A DNA stretch of 64,000 nucleotides. Origin: Desulfoscipio sp. XC116. Lineage in GTDB: Bacteria > Bacillota > Desulfotomaculia > Desulfotomaculales > Desulfallaceae. The first letter of the stretch is position 1. Each line of letters opens with the position of its first letter. The stretch spans positions 372,001 through 436,000 of the forward strand of contig NZ_CP156660.1 in NCBI RefSeq assembly GCF_039851975.1, written 5' to 3'. The position numbers were made by a program, and so were the translations under genes. The notes below the pieces were generated by a model that was given only the letters and a program-made list of their open reading frames with translations, did not search any database and was not told where the DNA came from. This document shows positions 7,553 to 17,321 of the stretch, one piece after another.

Positions 7553-9013
7553 TTGATCGATACTAAAGTTAGATTTGCACCCAGCCCGACAGGACCTTTA
7601 CATATAGGTGGGGCACGCTCTGCCCTGTTTAATTGGCTTTTTGCCCGCCATTACGGCGGTAAATTTGTTGTGCGTATAGAGGATACCGATTTGGATCGTT
7701 CGTCGAGAGCATCGGAAGACGATATATTGTCCTCGCTGCGCTGGCTTGGCCTGGACTGGGATGAAGGTATTAATGTGGGGGGCGGCAACGGTCCGTATCG
7801 CCAAACAGAGAGACTGGAAATATATTCACGTTACGCCGCTCAATTGCTGGAAAACGGGTTGGCCTACCGGTGCTACTGCAGCGAGGAGGAGTTAGCCGCC
7901 CAGCGGGAGGCTCAATTGGCCGCCGGGGAATTGGTTAGATACACCGGCAGGTGTCGTGATCTTAGTCCGGAAGATTGTGCGCGTTTGGAAGCCGGGGGCC
8001 GTAAGCCGGTATTGCGCTTTAAAGTGCCCGCGGATAAGATAATCACGGTGCGGGATATTGTGCGGGGGGCTGTTAATTTTGACTGTGCCGGTATCGGAGA
8101 TTTCATTATTATCAAGTCGGATGGCATACCCACGTATAATTTTGCCGTGGTGGCGGATGATCATTTAATGGGTATCAACCATGTTATCCGTGCCGAGGAA
8201 CATCTCTCCAACACACCTCTGCAGGTATTACTGTACGAGGCGCTGGGTTGGGACGTGCCGGAATTTGCTCATGTGTCATTGATACTGGGCAAAGACCGTT
8301 CTAAAATGAGCAAGCGCCATGGTGCCACATCTATTGAACAGTACCGGGAATTAGGCTATTTACCCGAGGCGCTGGTGAATTTTTTAGCACTTTTAGGCTG
8401 GTCTCCGGGTACCGAGGAAGAGGTCTTTACCCTGGACCAGATTAAGGAACAATTTTCACTGGAGCGTGTATCCAAAAGCCCGGCGGTGTTTGACCTTGAG
8501 AAACTGAACTGGCTGAACGGCAATTACATCAGGCACAGTTCGGTGGAGCGGCTTGCGGAATTGGCGATACCTTTTTTACGCAAGGCCGGTTATTTGCCCG
8601 ATGTCTTAGACGACTCGGTGCGGGAGAAGGTGCGTCTAATAGTAGTTGCGGTCAGAGAGCGCCTGGAGTATATGGCGCAAATCAATGATTTTGCCGATGT
8701 CTTTTTTAACGATCCCGGTTATGACAATAGTGAGGCACAAGGCATTCTGACCCAGGAACAAGTGCCTGCGGTAATTAAAGCATTGCGGGATAAATTGGTC
8801 GGCTATGTGGATGATTTGGATGAGGACGGTGCCCGGGCATTATTGAAAAAGCTGCCCAAAGAGCTGGGGATCGGCGGAAAGAAGGTTTATCAGCCGCTGC
8901 GGGTTGCCTTGACCGGTAAACTCAGCGGTCCGGATTTGCACCACTTGCTGCCTGTGCTTGGTGCGCCAAAGGTTATCGTCCGTTTGGAAAAGGCGCTGGC
9001 CGCGGTAGGCTAG
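7553..9013 (+). CDS. gltX: Glutamyl-tRNA synthetase
   Basis: Charges tRNA-Glu (and possibly tRNA-Gln, later amidated) with glutamate in the cytoplasm. The 486-residue class I enzyme shows the HIGH motif ([13 protein letters not shown]), a Cys-containing insertion ([10 protein letters not shown] with TGRC), and the KMSKS motif (SKMSKRHGA), followed by an anticodon-binding domain. I chose TTG 7553 because AGGGAG lies 11 nt upstream and the upstream GTG codons (7514, 7541) fall before or on the ribosome site. The following genes cysE and cysS fit the Firmicutes gltX-cysE-cysS operon. Confidence 0.96.
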   Translation: MIDTKVRFAPSPTGPLHIGGARSALFNWLFARHYGGKFVVRIEDTDLDRSSRASEDDILSSLRWLGLDWDEGINVGGGNGPYRQTERLEIYSRYAAQLLENGLAYRCYCSEEELAAQREAQLAAGELVRYTGRCRDLSPEDCARLEAGGRKPVLRFKVPADKIITVRDIVRGAVNFDCAGIGDFIIIKSDGIPTYNFAVVADDHLMGINHVIRAEEHLSNTPLQVLLYEALGWDVPEFAHVSLILGKDRSKMSKRHGATSIEQYRELGYLPEALVNFLALLGWSPGTEEEVFTLDQIKEQFSLERVSKSPAVFDLEKLNWLNGNYIRHSSVERLAELAIPFLRKAGYLPDVLDDSVREKVRLIVVAVRERLEYMAQINDFADVFFNDPGYDNSEAQGILTQEQVPAVIKALRDKLVGYVDDLDEDGARALLKKLPKELGIGGKKVYQPLRVALTGKLSGPDLHHLLPVLGAPKVIVRLEKALAAVG

Positions 9014-9049
9014 AAACCGGGCTAACTTATAGATATCGGAAAGGCTGGG

Positions 9050-9742
9050 ATGGGTTTGTTGTTTGGTCGGCTCCGTAAAGATATGCAAGCGGTATTTGAA
9101 AGGGACCCGGCCGCTAAATCGGTGCTTGAGGTACTGCTTTGCTATCCCGGTCTGCATGCCATTACATTGCACCGGGTCGCTCACTTCTTTTTCCGGCATC
9201 GTTTTTTTCTCATAGCCCGGCTGATTTCCCAGTTTGCCAGGGCGGTCACGCAAATTGAAATCCACCCGGGGGCCAGGATTAGTGAAGGTTTATTTATTGA
9301 TCACGGCGCCGGAGTAGTTATCGGGGAAACCGCCGAGATAGGCAACAATGTAACTATTTATCAGGGAGTGACCCTGGGGGGCACCGGGAAAGAGAAAGGT
9401 AAACGTCACCCGACCATCGGAAATAATGTGGTAATCAGCACCGGTGCTAAAATACTTGGGTCGTTCACTGTGGGCGATAACAGTAAGATCGGTGCCGGTT
9501 CCGTGGTGCTGAAGGCTGTTCCTCCCAATAGCACCGTAGTCGGTGTGCCGGGTAAGGTAGTGGTTCGGGACGGTGAAAAAATATTAGATGCAGGGGTATC
9601 TATGATTGACTTGCGTCATGACCTGCTGCCTGATCCTGTGGCCGAGTCGATGTTTAGTATGCAAAAAAACGTGGAGATATTGGAAAAGCGGGTTAAAGAA
9701 CTGGAGCAGGCATTACAGGATATTAATAGTAAACAGCGTTAA
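9050..9742 (+). CDS. cysE: Serine O-acetyltransferase
   Basis: Acetylates L-serine with acetyl-CoA, the committed step of cysteine synthesis. The 230-residue protein has the short N-terminal helical domain of the Firmicutes type, then left-handed beta-helix hexapeptide repeats with the catalytic motif [16 protein letters not shown] and the [16 protein letters not shown] loop. A C-terminal coiled segment ([18 protein letters not shown]) extends past the hexapeptide domain. It lies 36 bp after gltX and 83 bp before cysS, coupling cysteine supply to its charging enzyme. Confidence 0.95.
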   Translation: MGLLFGRLRKDMQAVFERDPAAKSVLEVLLCYPGLHAITLHRVAHFFFRHRFFLIARLISQFARAVTQIEIHPGARISEGLFIDHGAGVVIGETAEIGNNVTIYQGVTLGGTGKEKGKRHPTIGNNVVISTGAKILGSFTVGDNSKIGAGSVVLKAVPPNSTVVGVPGKVVVRDGEKILDAGVSMIDLRHDLLPDPVAESMFSMQKNVEILEKRVKELEQALQDINSKQR

Positions 9743-9825
9743 GCAAGTGAATATATAAACGGATTTTGTCTTGCGCAAGGGTAATGTTGTGCATTGAGCA
9801 AGAAAGGAATGGGGATCATTGGATT

Positions 9826-11283
9826 ATGCGTATATATAATACCTTAACCGGAAAAAAAGAAGAGTTTACACCCCGTGAACCGGGCAAAGCAGCCATATAT
9901 GTCTGTGGTCCGACCACTTATAACTATATCCACCTGGGTAATGCCCGGCCGATTGTGGTTTTTGATACGGTGCGCCGTTATTTGAAATATAAAGGATTTA
10001 ACGTATTATATGTCCAGAATTTTACAGATATTGATGATAAGATAATCAGCCGGGCCCGGGAAGATGGTGATAACCCTCTGGCTATGGCTGAACGGTATAT
10101 CAGGGAATATTTTATAGATGCCGATGCGTTAAACGTAATGCGGGCTGATATTTACCCCAAAGTGTCCGGTCATATCACGGAAATTATTAAGCTGGTTGAG
10201 ACCTTGGCGGACAAGGGTTTTGCTTACCCGGTGGATGGCGATGTTTATTATAATGTGCGTAAATTCACCGGTTATGGCAAATTATCCGGCCGAACTTTGG
10301 AAGACATGCAGGCGGGGGCCCGGGTGGAGGTTGACGCACGTAAGAACGATCCGATGGACTTTGCATTGTGGAAATCCGCCAAGCCCGGTGAGCCTGCCTG
10401 GGATAGCCCTTGGGGTCCGGGCAGACCCGGCTGGCATATTGAATGTTCTGCCATGGCCCTGAAATATTTAGGTGTTAACTTTGATATTCACGGCGGTGGG
10501 TTTGACTTGATCTTCCCTCATCACGAGAACGAGATTGCCCAGTCCGAGGCGGCCACAGGCCAGCCCTTTGCCCGTTATTGGATGCATAACGGGTTTATCA
10601 CTGTAAATCAGGAAAAAATGAGCAAATCGTTGGGGAACTTTTTTTTAGTACGGGATATTTTAGGAAAGTTTCCTTCCGAAGTGGTGCGCTTTTACCTGTT
10701 GGGTACACACTATCGCAGCCCCCTGGATTTTGATGATGAAAAGTTAACTGCCGCCTCAAGGGGTTTGGAACGCATAAAAACCAGTCTGCGTTTGCTGGAT
10801 GAGGCCCTGGCGGGACGGGAATCCGCGGATGCGGCAATGCCCGATCCTGCGCTGGCCGTTCGTTTGGAAGAAATACGCATGGAATTTGAAAAGGCCATGG
10901 ATGATGACTTTAATACTGCTCTGGCTACCGGTATGCTGTTTGACCTGGCCCGGATAGTGAATAGTTATTTGCAAACCGGTGATTTACCCGGCCCGTCGGA
11001 AAGAGTCGCCGCGCTGCAAAAAGCCCGGCAGATGTTCATGCAGTTTAACGGTGTGCTGGGAATATTTAAGACCGGCGCCGACGGCGGGATTCTGCTGGAG
11101 GAAGATGGATTGGGAAGGGAAAGCCTGGTGGATGATTTAATAGATTTAATTATTGAGATCAGACAAACCGCACGCCAAAATAGAGACTGGTCCACTGCCG
11201 ATCGTCTGCGTGACCGCCTGAAGGAAATGGGTATCATTTTGGAAGATACCCCCGGCGGAGTGCGCTGGAAAAAGCAGGGGTAA
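9826..11283 (+). CDS. cysS: Cysteinyl-tRNA synthetase
   Basis: Charges tRNA-Cys. The 485-residue class I synthetase shows zinc-ligand Cys in VCGPTTYNY, the HIGH motif as HLGN, further zinc ligands (IECSAMA, HHENE), and KMSKS ([10 protein letters not shown]), then the DALR domain. The in-frame ORF extends upstream to 9766 but ATG 9826 gives the family N terminus ([14 protein letters not shown]); the ribosome site is weak (GGGG at 9811-9814, 11 nt away). It is separated by only 2 nt from mrnC. Confidence 0.95.
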   Translation: MRIYNTLTGKKEEFTPREPGKAAIYVCGPTTYNYIHLGNARPIVVFDTVRRYLKYKGFNVLYVQNFTDIDDKIISRAREDGDNPLAMAERYIREYFIDADALNVMRADIYPKVSGHITEIIKLVETLADKGFAYPVDGDVYYNVRKFTGYGKLSGRTLEDMQAGARVEVDARKNDPMDFALWKSAKPGEPAWDSPWGPGRPGWHIECSAMALKYLGVNFDIHGGGFDLIFPHHENEIAQSEAATGQPFARYWMHNGFITVNQEKMSKSLGNFFLVRDILGKFPSEVVRFYLLGTHYRSPLDFDDEKLTAASRGLERIKTSLRLLDEALAGRESADAAMPDPALAVRLEEIRMEFEKAMDDDFNTALATGMLFDLARIVNSYLQTGDLPGPSERVAALQKARQMFMQFNGVLGIFKTGADGGILLEEDGLGRESLVDDLIDLIIEIRQTARQNRDWSTADRLRDRLKEMGIILEDTPGGVRWKKQG

Positions 11284-11285
11284 AT

Positions 11286-11705
11286 ATGTTTGGAGAGACG
11301 GCCATAAACATTGATCCCCGGGAAGTATCCTCTTTGGTTCTGGCATACATAGGGGACGCGGTATACGAGCTGGCAGTGCGGGAGTATCTGGTTAACCAGG
11401 GTATAACCAACGTTAACAAATTGCACCGGGAGGCGGTGCGGCACGTGCGTGCTTCGACTCAGGCCAAAATTTTCTTCGCTCTTGACGGGCGCCTTAATAA
11501 AACCGAGGAAGCGGTGGCCCGCCGCGGGCGTAACGCCAAGCCCGGCCACGCGCCAAGGGGTGACAGTGTGATTGAGTACCGGCATAGCACCGGATTCGAA
11601 AGCTTGGTGGGTTACCTGTACCTGCAGCGTGATTGGCCCAGATTGGAAGAAATATTAAGCTTGGCCCGGGAGGTAATCGAACAGGAACTTGGTACGGGGC
11701 GTTAA
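11286..11705 (+). CDS. mrnC: Mini-ribonuclease III
   Basis: A 139-residue dsRNA endonuclease lacking a dsRNA-binding domain; in Bacillus it matures 23S rRNA ends. The RNase III core motifs are YIGDAVYELAVR (metal-binding Asp and Glu) and YRHSTGFESLVGYLYL (second acidic residue). The gene starts 2 nt after cysS, as in Bacillus, so it is translationally linked. Confidence 0.94.
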   Translation: MFGETAINIDPREVSSLVLAYIGDAVYELAVREYLVNQGITNVNKLHREAVRHVRASTQAKIFFALDGRLNKTEEAVARRGRNAKPGHAPRGDSVIEYRHSTGFESLVGYLYLQRDWPRLEEILSLAREVIEQELGTGR

Positions 11706-11820
11706 GAACGGAACTTCTTTCTGCGAACTATTTGCTTACTGCTTTTGATATCGCCCAAGTTTGATTATTGATCGTGGTTGTTGTTTGGATTATATAAAAA
11801 GGTTTTGGGGGAACAATGTT

Positions 11821-12561
11821 ATGGGGAGAACGGAACTGCGCGTCGAACTGTTGCAACATACTATAAATCCCGAGCAGCTGGTGGCTTTGGCGGCTAAGCT
11901 TTGTTATTCCTCCGCGGATATAGGAGAACTGCAACAGGGCGTTACTGAGGTAGATCAGTCACTTTTTGTGCGCAAATTAGCCGATATGGGACATTTAACA
12001 CCCATAGAGCATGTCAGCTTTACTTTTGGGGTGGAGGGGGTTTCCCGAAGCCTCTTGGCTCAGATAACCAGGCACAGGATTGCCAGTTTCAGCGTGAAGT
12101 CCCAGCGGTACGTCAGTGAAGACAGTTCTGCTAAAGCAGCTGGTGTATTTAATTATATAATTCCACCGCGCATTGCCGCCTTGGGTGATAACGAAGTGCA
12201 GGAATATGCCGGGCAGATGGCTAAAATACAGCAATGGTATGATCAATGGCTGGAAAAACTGGCTTGCCACGGGGATGCGGCCCGGGAAGACGCCCGGTTT
12301 ATTCTGCCCAATGCCGCCGAAACTAAGCTGGTGGTTACTATGAATGCCCGAGAGCTGTTGCATTTTTTTGCCTTGCGCTGCTGTAACCGGGCACAATGGG
12401 AAATAAGGGCGTTGGCTACGGAAATGCTGCGCTTGGTGCGGCAGGTGGCTCCCGAGCTGTTCCGGGAAGCCGGTCCCGGTTGTCTGACCGGGCCTTGCCC
12501 GGAAGGCGCCATGAGCTGTGGCAGGCAAGCCGAAGTATGCGATAAGTTCCGGAAATTATAG
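11821..12561 (+). CDS. thyX: FAD-dependent thymidylate synthase ThyX
   Basis: Makes dTMP from dUMP with methylene-THF as carbon donor and FADH2 as reductant. The 246-residue protein contains the ThyX signature RHR-x(7)-S (RHRIASFSVKSQRY, about residue 82), and conserved C-terminal NAAETK and ARELLHFFALRCC segments. ATG 11821 has GGGGGA 9 nt upstream; the ORF runs open to 11761 but without a ribosome site. It lies between mrnC and rlmB, a usual place for thyX in clostridia lacking thyA. Confidence 0.95.
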   Translation: MGRTELRVELLQHTINPEQLVALAAKLCYSSADIGELQQGVTEVDQSLFVRKLADMGHLTPIEHVSFTFGVEGVSRSLLAQITRHRIASFSVKSQRYVSEDSSAKAAGVFNYIIPPRIAALGDNEVQEYAGQMAKIQQWYDQWLEKLACHGDAAREDARFILPNAAETKLVVTMNARELLHFFALRCCNRAQWEIRALATEMLRLVRQVAPELFREAGPGCLTGPCPEGAMSCGRQAEVCDKFRKL

Positions 12562-12582
12562 GTACTGGGTGGAGAATTGTCT

Positions 12583-13314
12583 ATGGAGCAAATTGTTGTT
12601 GGACGTAATCCGGTGAGCGAGGCGCTCAGGGCCGGCCGAACCATAAATAAAATATATCTGGCTCGGGATATAAGGTCTGCCGCAACCGCAGATATTATCA
12701 AGCTGGCTAGAGAAAAGCAAGTGCCCGTGCAAAATGTGGCTAAACAAATTTTGGACCGCATGGCGCCCGGTGTGGTTCATCAGGGTGTGATTGCCCAGGT
12801 TGCGCCGTATGCATATGCAGAGCTGGAGGATATTCTGGACGGTATAAAAGACGCTGATCCTTTGCTGATACTGTTGGATGAAGTTACGGACCCGCATAAT
12901 TTAGGGGCCGTCATTCGCTCCGCCGATGCAGCCGGTGCTCACGGGGTGCTTATTCCCAAACGCCGGTCCGCCGCGGTAACTCCGGTGGTTGTTAAGTCCT
13001 CGGCCGGGGCGGTGGAGTTTGTGCCTGTGGCCCGGGTGGTTAATATGGTTCGCACTATTGAATTACTTAAAGAGCGGGGTATCTGGGTGGTAGGTGCGCA
13101 TCCCGATGCGCGGCAATTGGTTTGGGATGCTCCCCTGGCGGGTCCGCTGGCCATAGTAATCGGTGGGGAGGATAAAGGCCTGGGGCGGCTTGTACGGGAA
13201 AAGTGCGATTTATTGGTAAAGTTACCTATGGCCGGTCGGGTTAATTCCCTTAACGCCTCGGTGGCGGCGGCGCTAATTCTGTTTGATGCGGTGCGCCAGA
13301 GAAGTAGGGAATGA
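12583..13314 (+). CDS. rlmB: 23S rRNA 2'-O-ribose methyltransferase RlmB (SpoU family)
   Basis: A 243-residue SPOUT methyltransferase that 2'-O-methylates 23S rRNA (G2251 in E. coli). It has an N-terminal L30e-like substrate-binding domain (VVGRNPVSEALRAG) and the trefoil-knot SPOUT motifs NLGAVIRSADAAG, IGGEDKGL and LPMAGRVNSLNASVA. ATG 12583 follows GGAG by 8 nt; TTG 12577 is too near. The stop is one base before the next gene. TrmH-type tRNA activity cannot be excluded from sequence. Confidence 0.93.
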   Translation: MEQIVVGRNPVSEALRAGRTINKIYLARDIRSAATADIIKLAREKQVPVQNVAKQILDRMAPGVVHQGVIAQVAPYAYAELEDILDGIKDADPLLILLDEVTDPHNLGAVIRSADAAGAHGVLIPKRRSAAVTPVVVKSSAGAVEFVPVARVVNMVRTIELLKERGIWVVGAHPDARQLVWDAPLAGPLAIVIGGEDKGLGRLVREKCDLLVKLPMAGRVNSLNASVAAALILFDAVRQRSRE

Positions 13315-13315
13315 A

Positions 13316-13828
13316 ATGAATGAATACATTCTGGTTGACGGCTATAATATTGTCCATGCCTGGCCGGAATTGGCCGGGCTGAAAGATGAAAGCCTGGAGC
13401 ATGCCCGGGATCGGTTGATAGATATACTGGCTAATTACGCCGGGTTCAGCGGTGACAGAGTGGTGGTGGTTTTTGACGCGCACAGGGTTAAGGGTAATCA
13501 GGAAAGATATGAAGAGACAAATGGAGTGCAGGTATTTTACACCCGGGAAGATGAAACCGCCGATTCTTTAATTGAAAGATTGGTGGGCGATATGCCGAAA
13601 GACGGCAATGTTCATGTGGCCACCTCCGATTGGGATGAGCAAAGGGTTATCTTTGGTCGGGGTGCTTATCGCATGACACCGGGGGAGTTAATGGCGCGGG
13701 TGCGTAAGGCGGGAGAGGAAAATCAGAAGCGATTGGCGCGTAAAGATTATACCGACAGCTATCTGGAAAATCGTCTGGGGGGACATATTCGCCAAATATT
13801 TGAGCAGTGGAGAAGAAAAAAAGATTAG
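13316..13828 (+). CDS. NYN domain ribonuclease (YacP/Rae1 type)
   Basis: A 170-residue PIN-like NYN domain protein. Motifs VDGYNIVHAW (first catalytic Asp), VVVFDAH, and ATSDWDEQRVIFGRGA carry the acidic metal site. Bacillus Rae1 (YacP), in the same place before sigH, cleaves mRNA on the ribosome; equivalence is by family and position. ATG 13316 begins one base after the rlmB stop, with AGGGA upstream. Confidence 0.92.
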   Translation: MNEYILVDGYNIVHAWPELAGLKDESLEHARDRLIDILANYAGFSGDRVVVVFDAHRVKGNQERYEETNGVQVFYTREDETADSLIERLVGDMPKDGNVHVATSDWDEQRVIFGRGAYRMTPGELMARVRKAGEENQKRLARKDYTDSYLENRLGGHIRQIFEQWRRKKD

Positions 13829-13860
13829 GATTTATATGGATGCGCAGTGAGCTTTTTTGC

Positions 13861-13889
13861 TTGACGAGCTCCCCCGGGATGGTTATAAT
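13861..13889 (+). promoter_or_regulatory. Sigma-A promoter upstream of sigH
   Basis: TTGACG (13861-13866), 17-bp spacer, TATAAT (13884-13889). It leaves an untranslated leader of about 155 nt before sigH, which is AT-rich and without an obvious fold. Confidence 0.75.
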
Positions 13890-14053
13890 AAGATTTGTAA
13901 ATGTATGTACTAGCTAGTTGATTAAAAATTGGTATTATAAGCACATGTACTATCTGGGATTAAATGCTTGGATATAGTTGTCTTAAAAAATGATGTGGGG
14001 TATTTTTTTTCTGTGTGGGTTTCGTTGGGGAGATTACGGCGGGAGGGATATTG

Positions 14054-14698
14054 TTGAATTTACACGCCCAAAAGGATGCTTCCAGCGATTTTCAGTTAAT
14101 GATTGACGAAGACGTTGTGGAATTTGCTCGTGAGGGTGACGATGCAGCTCTTGAGTATTTAATAAATAAGTATAAAAATTTTGTACGAGCCAAAGCACGT
14201 TCTTATTTTTTGATTGGTGCAGACCGTGAGGATATTATCCAGGAGGGTATGATCGGTCTATATAAGGCGATTCGTGATTTTCGGATGGACAAGTTGTCGT
14301 CTTTTCGTGCTTTTGCAGAGTTATGTATTACACGCCAAATAATAACTGCTATTAAAACCGCTACCAGACAAAAACATATTCCGTTAAATTCGTATGTTTC
14401 TTTAAATAAACCTATTTATGACGAAGACTCTGACCGTACCTTGCTGGATGTTATATCAGGTTCTAAAATATCCGATCCCGAAGAATTAATTATCAGTCGG
14501 GAGGAATTTGATGATATTGAAGAAAAGATGGGTGAAATACTAAGTTCATTGGAGTGGAAAGTGTTAATGTCTTACCTGGAAGGAAAGTCCTACCAGGAAA
14601 TTGCCGTGGATCTTAAGAGGCATGTTAAATCTATTGATAATGCTTTGCAAAGAGTAAAGCGAAAATTGGAGCGTTATCTGGAGAAGCGCGAGGCCTAA
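14054..14698 (+). CDS. sigH: RNA polymerase sigma-H factor
   Basis: A 214-residue sigma-70-family factor of the SigH type that in Bacillus drives transition-state and early sporulation genes. Region 2 (DREDIIQEGMIGLYKAIRDF, -10 recognition) and region 4 (LEGKSYQEIAVDLKRHVKSIDNALQRVKRKL, -35 helix-turn-helix) are complete; no region 1. The start is TTG 14051 or 14054, after GGGAGGGA; I take 14054 on spacing. Position after rlmB-yacP matches Bacillus. Its presence implies sporulation capacity. Confidence 0.93.
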   Translation: MNLHAQKDASSDFQLMIDEDVVEFAREGDDAALEYLINKYKNFVRAKARSYFLIGADREDIIQEGMIGLYKAIRDFRMDKLSSFRAFAELCITRQIITAIKTATRQKHIPLNSYVSLNKPIYDEDSDRTLLDVISGSKISDPEELIISREEFDDIEEKMGEILSSLEWKVLMSYLEGKSYQEIAVDLKRHVKSIDNALQRVKRKLERYLEKREA

Positions 14699-14713
14699 AA
14701 TTTTTTTAAGTTT

Positions 14714-14751
14714 AAAAGCCGAACTGTTCATTAGGGCAGTTGGCTTTTTTT
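14714..14751 (+). terminator. Intrinsic terminator after sigH
   Basis: AAAAGCCGAACTG and CAGTTGGCTTTT pair with one bulged G, followed by a run of seven T. Confidence 0.85.
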
Positions 14752-14832
14752 GTTGGATTCTATTTGTTTTTTTGTCGCGTCAATCTGTTGACAAAGATAC
14801 ATACTTCGCTTATAATAATCTTTGTCGCCAGT

Positions 14833-14908
14833 GCCGGCGTAGCTCAATTGGCAGAGCAGCTGACTTGTAATCAGCAGGTTGCGGGTTCGAGTCCCATCGC
14901 CGGCTCCA
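14833..14908 (+). tRNA. tRNA-Thr (anticodon TGT)
   Basis: Cloverleaf with acceptor GCCGGCG/CGCCGGC, D arm GCTC..GAGC, anticodon loop CTTGTAA giving TGT, T loop GGTTCGAGTCC. The 3' CCA is encoded (14906-14908). Confidence 0.96.
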
Positions 14909-14920
14909 GAATAATTTAGT

Positions 14921-15005
<85 letters not shown>

Positions 15006-15090
15006 AACTTTGAATATACTTATAGTAATTTGTATTTGATAATTTGCATTTGAATAGTGATTTAAGATATGGTATAGTATTAAATGTTGA

Positions 15091-15166
15091 CGCGGGGTGG
15101 AGCAGTTGGCAGCTCGTCGGGCTCATAACCCGAAGGTCGGGGGTTCAAATCCCTCCCCCGCAACCA
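15091..15166 (+). tRNA. Initiator tRNA-fMet (anticodon CAT)
   Basis: Has both initiator hallmarks: an unpaired C1-A72 at the acceptor end (CGCGGGG with CCCCGCA) and three G-C pairs next to the anticodon loop (GGGCTCATAACCC). CCA is encoded. Confidence 0.94.
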
Positions 15167-15169
15167 AAT

Positions 15170-15245
<76 letters not shown>

Positions 15246-15256
15246 GTTTTATATAT

Positions 15257-15333
15257 GGCGGCGTAGCTCAGATGGTTAGAGCATGCGGTTCATACCCGCA
15301 GTGTCCGGGGTTCAAATCCCTGCGCCGCTACCA
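15257..15333 (+). tRNA. Elongator tRNA-Met (anticodon CAT)
   Basis: Acceptor GGCGGCG with CGCCGCT (terminal G-U pair), anticodon loop TTCATAC giving CAT, T arm CGGGGTTCAAATCCCTG, encoded CCA. The G1 base and anticodon stem differ from the initiator tRNA upstream. A CAT anticodon could also be tRNA-Ile2 (lysidine), less likely. Confidence 0.88.
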
Positions 15334-15334
15334 G

Positions 15335-15358
15335 AAACCAGCACAAAGCTGGTTTTTT
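15335..15358 (+). terminator. Intrinsic terminator of the tRNA cluster
   Basis: AAACCAGC/GCTGGTTT stem with loop ACAAA and a T run, directly after tRNA-Met. Confidence 0.88.
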
Positions 15359-15774
15359 CATTTTAAACTGCTTTTATAAATCTGATTCGGCTGCATGAAC
15401 CCTTTAGTAAAATATCTACAATATACAGTTGTAATGCGCAATAGTATAAGCCATATATAGTCTGTAATTGCTTAATAACAGACTTTTGGCAGTGAAATCA
15501 AATTTTAACTTATAAAGAAGGATTTATCTGATAACTATCGAATAAATTCCTTGGTATTTGGTTGTCGGTTAATAAAAGTGGTAAAATTGGAAATAATAAA
15601 GAGATGCTGCAACATACATAGTATTATGCGAAAATGCGAAATAATTCCGTCAGGTTGGCGGAAGTTTGTGTAATTTACTTGCATTGTTCTGCATTTGGCC
15701 AAGCTCCAGGCATATTCCAGACTAATATTGGTGATTGGCAAGCGCAATATAGCTACCAACCTTATATTTTTTGC
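15359..15774. other. Gene-free control region upstream of tuf copy 1
   Basis: About 415 bp, AT-rich, with no credible gene. A strong tuf promoter is expected but I find no clean TTGACA/TATAAT pair. A 74-codon minus-strand frame (15535-15759) lacks a good ribosome site and is not called. Confidence 0.5.
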
Positions 15775-17000
15775 TAAAGCAAGGAGGAATTAAAACCAAC
15801 CATGGCAAAGGCGAAATTTGAGCGGACCAAACCGCACGTAAACATTGGTACCATTGGTCACGTAGACCATGGCAAAACCACGCTGACCGCGGCGATCACC
15901 ACTATACTGTCGACAGTTGGCGGAGCCACAGTGAAGAAATACGATGAGATTGATAACGCACCGGAAGAAAGAGAGCGCGGGATTACCATCAATACCGCCC
16001 ACGTGGAATACGAGACCACAGCCAGGCACTACGCGCACGTAGACTGCCCCGGTCACGCCGACTATGTAAAGAATATGATTACCGGCGCAGCCCAGATGGA
16101 CGGCTCCATACTGGTAGTATCGGCCGCCGACGGTCCCATGCCCCAGACCCGTGAACATATATTGCTCTCCCGCCAGGTAGGTGTGCCCTATATCGTGGTG
16201 TACCTGAACAAATCCGACCAGGTAGACGACGACGAACTGCTGGAGCTGGTAGACATGGAAGTGCGTGAGCTATTAAGCCAATACGAATTTCCCGGCGACG
16301 ACATACCTGTAATCACCGGTTCGGCATTAAAAGCGTTGGAATGCGGGTGCGGCAAACGTGACTGCGAATGGTGCAAAAGCGTTTGGGAACTGATGGACGC
16401 AGTAGACTCCTATATTCCCAACCCGGAACGTGACATCGACAAGCCGTTTTTGATGCCTATCGAAGACGTATTCACCATCACCGGTCGCGGTACCGTGGGC
16501 ACCGGTCGTATTGAGCGCGGCGCCGTCAAAGTAGGTGAAGAAGTAGAAATCGTAGGTCTCATGGATAAGCCGCGCAAGACCGTCGTTACCGGCGTGGAAA
16601 TGTTCCGCAAGATACTTGACCGCGGCGAAGCGGGCGACAATGTAGGCTGTCTGCTGCGCGGTGTAGACCGTAAAGAAATCGAGCGCGGCCAGGTGCTGGC
16701 CAAACCCGGCAGCATCAAGCCCCATACCAAATTTCACGCGGAAGTATACGTGCTGACCAAAGAAGAGGGCGGCCGGCATACACCGTTTTTCAATGGTTAC
16801 CGCCCGCAATTTTACTTCCGCACCACAGACGTGACCGGCGTGGCTCAGCTGCCGGAGGGTGTGGAAATGGTAATGCCCGGCGACAACATTAAAATGGATA
16901 TCGAGCTTATTACTCCCATTGCCATAGAAGAAGGATTGCGCTTCGCTATTCGTGAAGGCGGCCGTACCGTGGGCGCCGGTGTTGTTACCGGTATCAACGA
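15775..17000 (+). repeat. Direct repeat copy 1: tuf gene plus leader
   Basis: This 1226-bp stretch reappears at 31471-32696 with no difference that I can see. Identity begins at TAAAGCAAGGAGG, 27 bp before the tuf ATG, and ends inside the final glutamate codon. Confidence 0.9.
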
Positions 17001-17004
17001 ATAG
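15802..17004 (+). CDS. tuf: Elongation factor Tu, copy 1
   Basis: Delivers aminoacyl-tRNA to the ribosome as a GTPase. The 400-residue protein has G1 GHVDHGKT, G3 DCPGH, G4 NKSD and the three EF-Tu domains. A segment near residues 181-191 holds four cysteines ([13 protein letters not shown]), absent from E. coli EF-Tu. Codon use is strongly biased (valine mostly GTA, aspartate mostly GAC), unlike neighbouring genes. The ribosome site AAGGAGGA precedes ATG. This copy stands alone between the tRNAs and rpmG and ends GAA TAG, where copy 2 ends GAG TAA. Confidence 0.98.
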   Translation: MAKAKFERTKPHVNIGTIGHVDHGKTTLTAAITTILSTVGGATVKKYDEIDNAPEERERGITINTAHVEYETTARHYAHVDCPGHADYVKNMITGAAQMDGSILVVSAADGPMPQTREHILLSRQVGVPYIVVYLNKSDQVDDDELLELVDMEVRELLSQYEFPGDDIPVITGSALKALECGCGKRDCEWCKSVWELMDAVDSYIPNPERDIDKPFLMPIEDVFTITGRGTVGTGRIERGAVKVGEEVEIVGLMDKPRKTVVTGVEMFRKILDRGEAGDNVGCLLRGVDRKEIERGQVLAKPGSIKPHTKFHAEVYVLTKEEGGRHTPFFNGYRPQFYFRTTDVTGVAQLPEGVEMVMPGDNIKMDIELITPIAIEEGLRFAIREGGRTVGAGVVTGINE

Positions 17005-17018
17005 TTATAGCTTAGCGG

Positions 17019-17052
17019 GGGTGGAGAATTGGTTGATGCCGATTCTCTACCC
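17019..17052 (+). terminator. Hairpin after tuf copy 1
   Basis: GGGTGGAGAAT (17019-17029) pairs with ATTCTCTACCC (17042-17052), 11 bp with one G-U pair. No T run follows, so termination is uncertain. Confidence 0.45.
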
Positions 17053-17057
17053 TTATC

Positions 17058-17086
17058 TTGACAGCTGTTTTGAATTGTGTTAAAGT
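17058..17086 (+). promoter_or_regulatory. Promoter for rpmG-secE-nusG
   Basis: TTGACA (17058-17063), 17-bp spacer, TAAAGT (17081-17086), a 4/6 match to the -10 consensus. Confidence 0.55.
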
Positions 17087-17103
17087 TGATAAGGTAATTT
17101 TTA

Positions 17104-17128
17104 AAAAAAGGACAAAAGGTCTTTTTTT
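17104..17128 (+). terminator. Terminator-like hairpin before rpmG
   Basis: A run of A plus GGAC pairs with GTCT plus seven T (10-bp stem, loop AAAAG). It lies between the candidate rpmG promoter and the gene, so it may end tuf transcripts or attenuate the rpmG operon. Confidence 0.6.
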
Positions 17129-17148
17129 AGTTTAGGGAGGTGGGCCCG

Positions 17149-17298
17149 GTGAGGGTGGGAGTAACGTTGGCCTGCACCGAGTGTAAGCGCAGAAATTATT
17201 CAACAACCAAGAATAAGAAAAACGATCCTAATCGTATTGAGCTGAAGAAGTATTGCAAGTTTTGTCATACCCATACCATGCATAAGGAAACCAGATAA
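17149..17298 (+). CDS. rpmG: Ribosomal protein L33 (zinc type)
   Basis: A 49-residue 50S subunit protein starting at GTG, 8 nt after GGGAGG. Two CxxC pairs (CTEC near residue 9 and CKFC near residue 36) form the zinc ribbon of the C+ type. rpmG-secE-nusG is the standard bacterial order. Confidence 0.95.
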   Translation: MRVGVTLACTECKRRNYSTTKNKKNDPNRIELKKYCKFCHTHTMHKETR

Positions 17299-17321
17299 GT
17301 ATATTTAAGGATGTGGCATAT

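Noticed and set aside
15535-15759. 74-codon minus-strand frame upstream of tuf
   Set aside because: Starts with TTG after a poor ribosome site, no recognisable domain, and lies in the expected tuf control region. Kept out, though conservation could revive it.
15790-16158. 122-codon frame antisense to tuf (also 31486-31854)
   Set aside because: Known type of spurious open frame caused by the strong codon bias of tuf; no ribosome site or promoter.
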